DNA of 64,000 nucleotides from Pseudomonas parafulva. Its GTDB lineage: Bacteria > Pseudomonadota > Gammaproteobacteria > Pseudomonadales > Pseudomonadaceae. The notes beneath the pieces are model-generated. The model made no database searches and was not told the origin of the DNA. It worked only from the letters and a program-made list of their open reading frames with translations. The DNA is taken from the NCBI RefSeq assembly GCF_000800255.1, contig NZ_CP009747.1, forward strand, positions 3,720,001 through 3,784,000. Direction: 5' to 3'. Made by a program: the position numbers and the translations under genes. Below are positions 63,021 through 64,000 of this stretch, piece after piece (position 1 is the stretch's first letter; each line of letters starts with the position of its first letter).

Positions 63021-64000
63021 TCAGTGGGCTTCGACGACCGGGTCGAGCGCGCGTGCGTGCTCCACCGCCCAGCCCAGCGGCACTACGTCGCCCACGGCCA
63101 GCGCCGGGTCGAGCTCGGCAATCGGCTGCTTGACGAAGAAATCGCTCTTGCCGCACACCTCCAGACGAACCCGTACGTGATCGCCCAGGTAGATGAACTC
63201 GGCCACCCGGCCGGAAAACCGATTGGCGCAATGTTCGCTGTGCCCGTTGAGGCGCACCCGCTCGGGGCGTACCGACAAGGTCACCGGCTCGCCGGGCGCA
63301 CCGACGTTCACCGCCAGCGCCTCGACCTGCTCGCCACGCGCCAGTTGCACTTGGCAGCGCTCACCCTGACGCGACAGCAGGGTGCCGTTGAGGCGGTTGT
63401 TCTCGCCGATGAAGTTGGCCACGAAGGTGTTGGCCGGGGCTTCGTAGAGCGTGCGCGGATCGGCGATCTGCTGGATCTGCCCCTGGTGGAACACGGCCAC
63501 GCGATCGGACATGGTCAGCGCTTCGCCCTGGTCGTGGGTCACGTACACCACGGTCACGCCCAGGCGCTGGTGAATATGCTTGATCTCCATCTGCATGTGC
63601 TCGCGCAACTGCTTGTCGAGTGCACCGAGCGGCTCGTCCATCAGCACCAGTTGCGGCTCGAACACCAGGGCGCGGGCCAGCGCTACGCGCTGCTGCTGGC
63701 CCCCGGAGAGTTGGCCGGGGTAGCGCTTGGCGAAGCTGTCGAGCTGGACCATGTTGAGCACGCGCTTGACCCGTTCGCTGATGTCGGTCTTGCTCAGGTT
63801 GCGTACGGTCAGGGGGAAGGCCAGGTTCTCGGCCACGGTCATGTGCGGGAACAGGGCGTAGTTCTGGAACACCATGCCGATGTCGCGCTTGTGCGGCGGC
63901 ACATTGTTGATCGAGCGGCCTGCCAGTTGGATCTCGCCGGCGGTAGGGGTCTCGAAGCCGGCCAGCATCATCAGGCTGGTGGTCTTGCCGGAGCCCGAGG
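63021..64000 (-). CDS. agtA: ABC transporter ATP-binding protein (AgtA-like, partial)
   Basis: About 326 codons are present; the N-terminus lies beyond 64,000. At the edge the Walker A motif [20 protein letters not shown] is visible. Then come the Q-loop [14 protein letters not shown], signature [15 protein letters not shown], Walker B LVLMDEP and H-loop [10 protein letters not shown]. The C-terminal TOBE region around [18 protein letters not shown] is typical of PotA-type importers. It is the first gene of the four-gene agtABCD order. Confidence 0.88.
   Translation of the reverse strand, partial: SGSGKTTSLMMLAGFETPTAGEIQLAGRSINNVPPHKRDIGMVFQNYALFPHMTVAENLAFPLTVRNLSKTDISERVKRVLNMVQLDSFAKRYPGQLSGGQQQRVALARALVFEPQLVLMDEPLGALDKQLREHMQMEIKHIHQRLGVTVVYVTHDQGEALTMSDRVAVFHQGQIQQIADPRTLYEAPANTFVANFIGENNRLNGTLLSRQGERCQVQLARGEQVEALAVNVGAPGEPVTLSVRPERVRLNGHSEHCANRFSGRVAEFIYLGDHVRVRLEVCGKSDFFVKQPIAELDPALAVGDVVPLGWAVEHARALDPVVEAH

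Overview
This window is a stretch of Pseudomonas chromosome, most likely from the P. putida group. The evidence is high GC content, a 16S rRNA gene of clear Pseudomonas type, REP elements of the P. putida kind, a Vfr-type CRP homologue, the split trpE / trpGDC arrangement, and the neighbourhood agt transporter - rpe - gph - trpE. The 16S variable regions look closest to the fulva/parafulva side of that group, but this is from memory and is not a species call. Almost every gene is recognisable as core genome. No prophage, CRISPR array or resistance island is visible.

Positions 1-29,500 carry the ribosomal protein and RNA polymerase super-cluster, all on the minus strand. In transcription order it reads: tufB and tRNA-Trp, secE-nusG, rplK-rplA-rplJ-rplL-rpoB-rpoC, rpsL-rpsG-fusA-tufA, the S10 operon (rpsJ to rpsQ), the spc operon (rplN to rpmJ), and the alpha operon (rpsM-rpsK-rpsD-rpoA, cut by the window edge). 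Terminator hairpins and sigma70-like promoters at several boundaries cut this line into transcription units. Two of the boundaries use compact modules in which the -35 hexamer lies in the 3' arm of the preceding hairpin.

Positions 29,371-31,061 hold tRNA-Tyr, -Gly and -Thr, the second tuf gene and tRNA-Trp. Positions 31,205-33,336 hold birA, coaX and a small SPOR-like membrane protein. A complete rRNA operon (16S, tRNA-Ile, tRNA-Ala, 23S, 5S) spans 33,533-38,745. It lies behind three tandem promoters and a boxA leader and is followed by tyrS.

Positions 40,763-50,695 hold housekeeping genes on both strands: a MepM-like cell wall peptidase, anmK, erpA, argC, hemJ, a nitronate monooxygenase, a short-chain dehydrogenase, a HIT protein, coq7, a DUF2157-like membrane protein, an OsmC protein and vfr. 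Then come a lipoate ligase-like gene, trpGDC, the autotransporter esterase estA, trpE, gph, rpe and a four-gene polyamine/GABA-type ABC transporter (agtDCBA) that runs off the end.

The most interesting signals are regulatory. Both tryptophan operons are preceded by a short peptide ending in the same Arg-Trp-Arg-Trp-Arg-Ala sequence, each followed by a hairpin without an obvious U-tract. The trpE leader is not a free-standing ORF: it is the in-frame last 14 codons of gph, and a candidate trpE promoter lies inside gph. Between estA and trpE there is a 188-bp MITE-like element with inverted ends and an exact 11-bp target duplication. It carries an inverted REP pair and is inserted in an older REP-like sequence.
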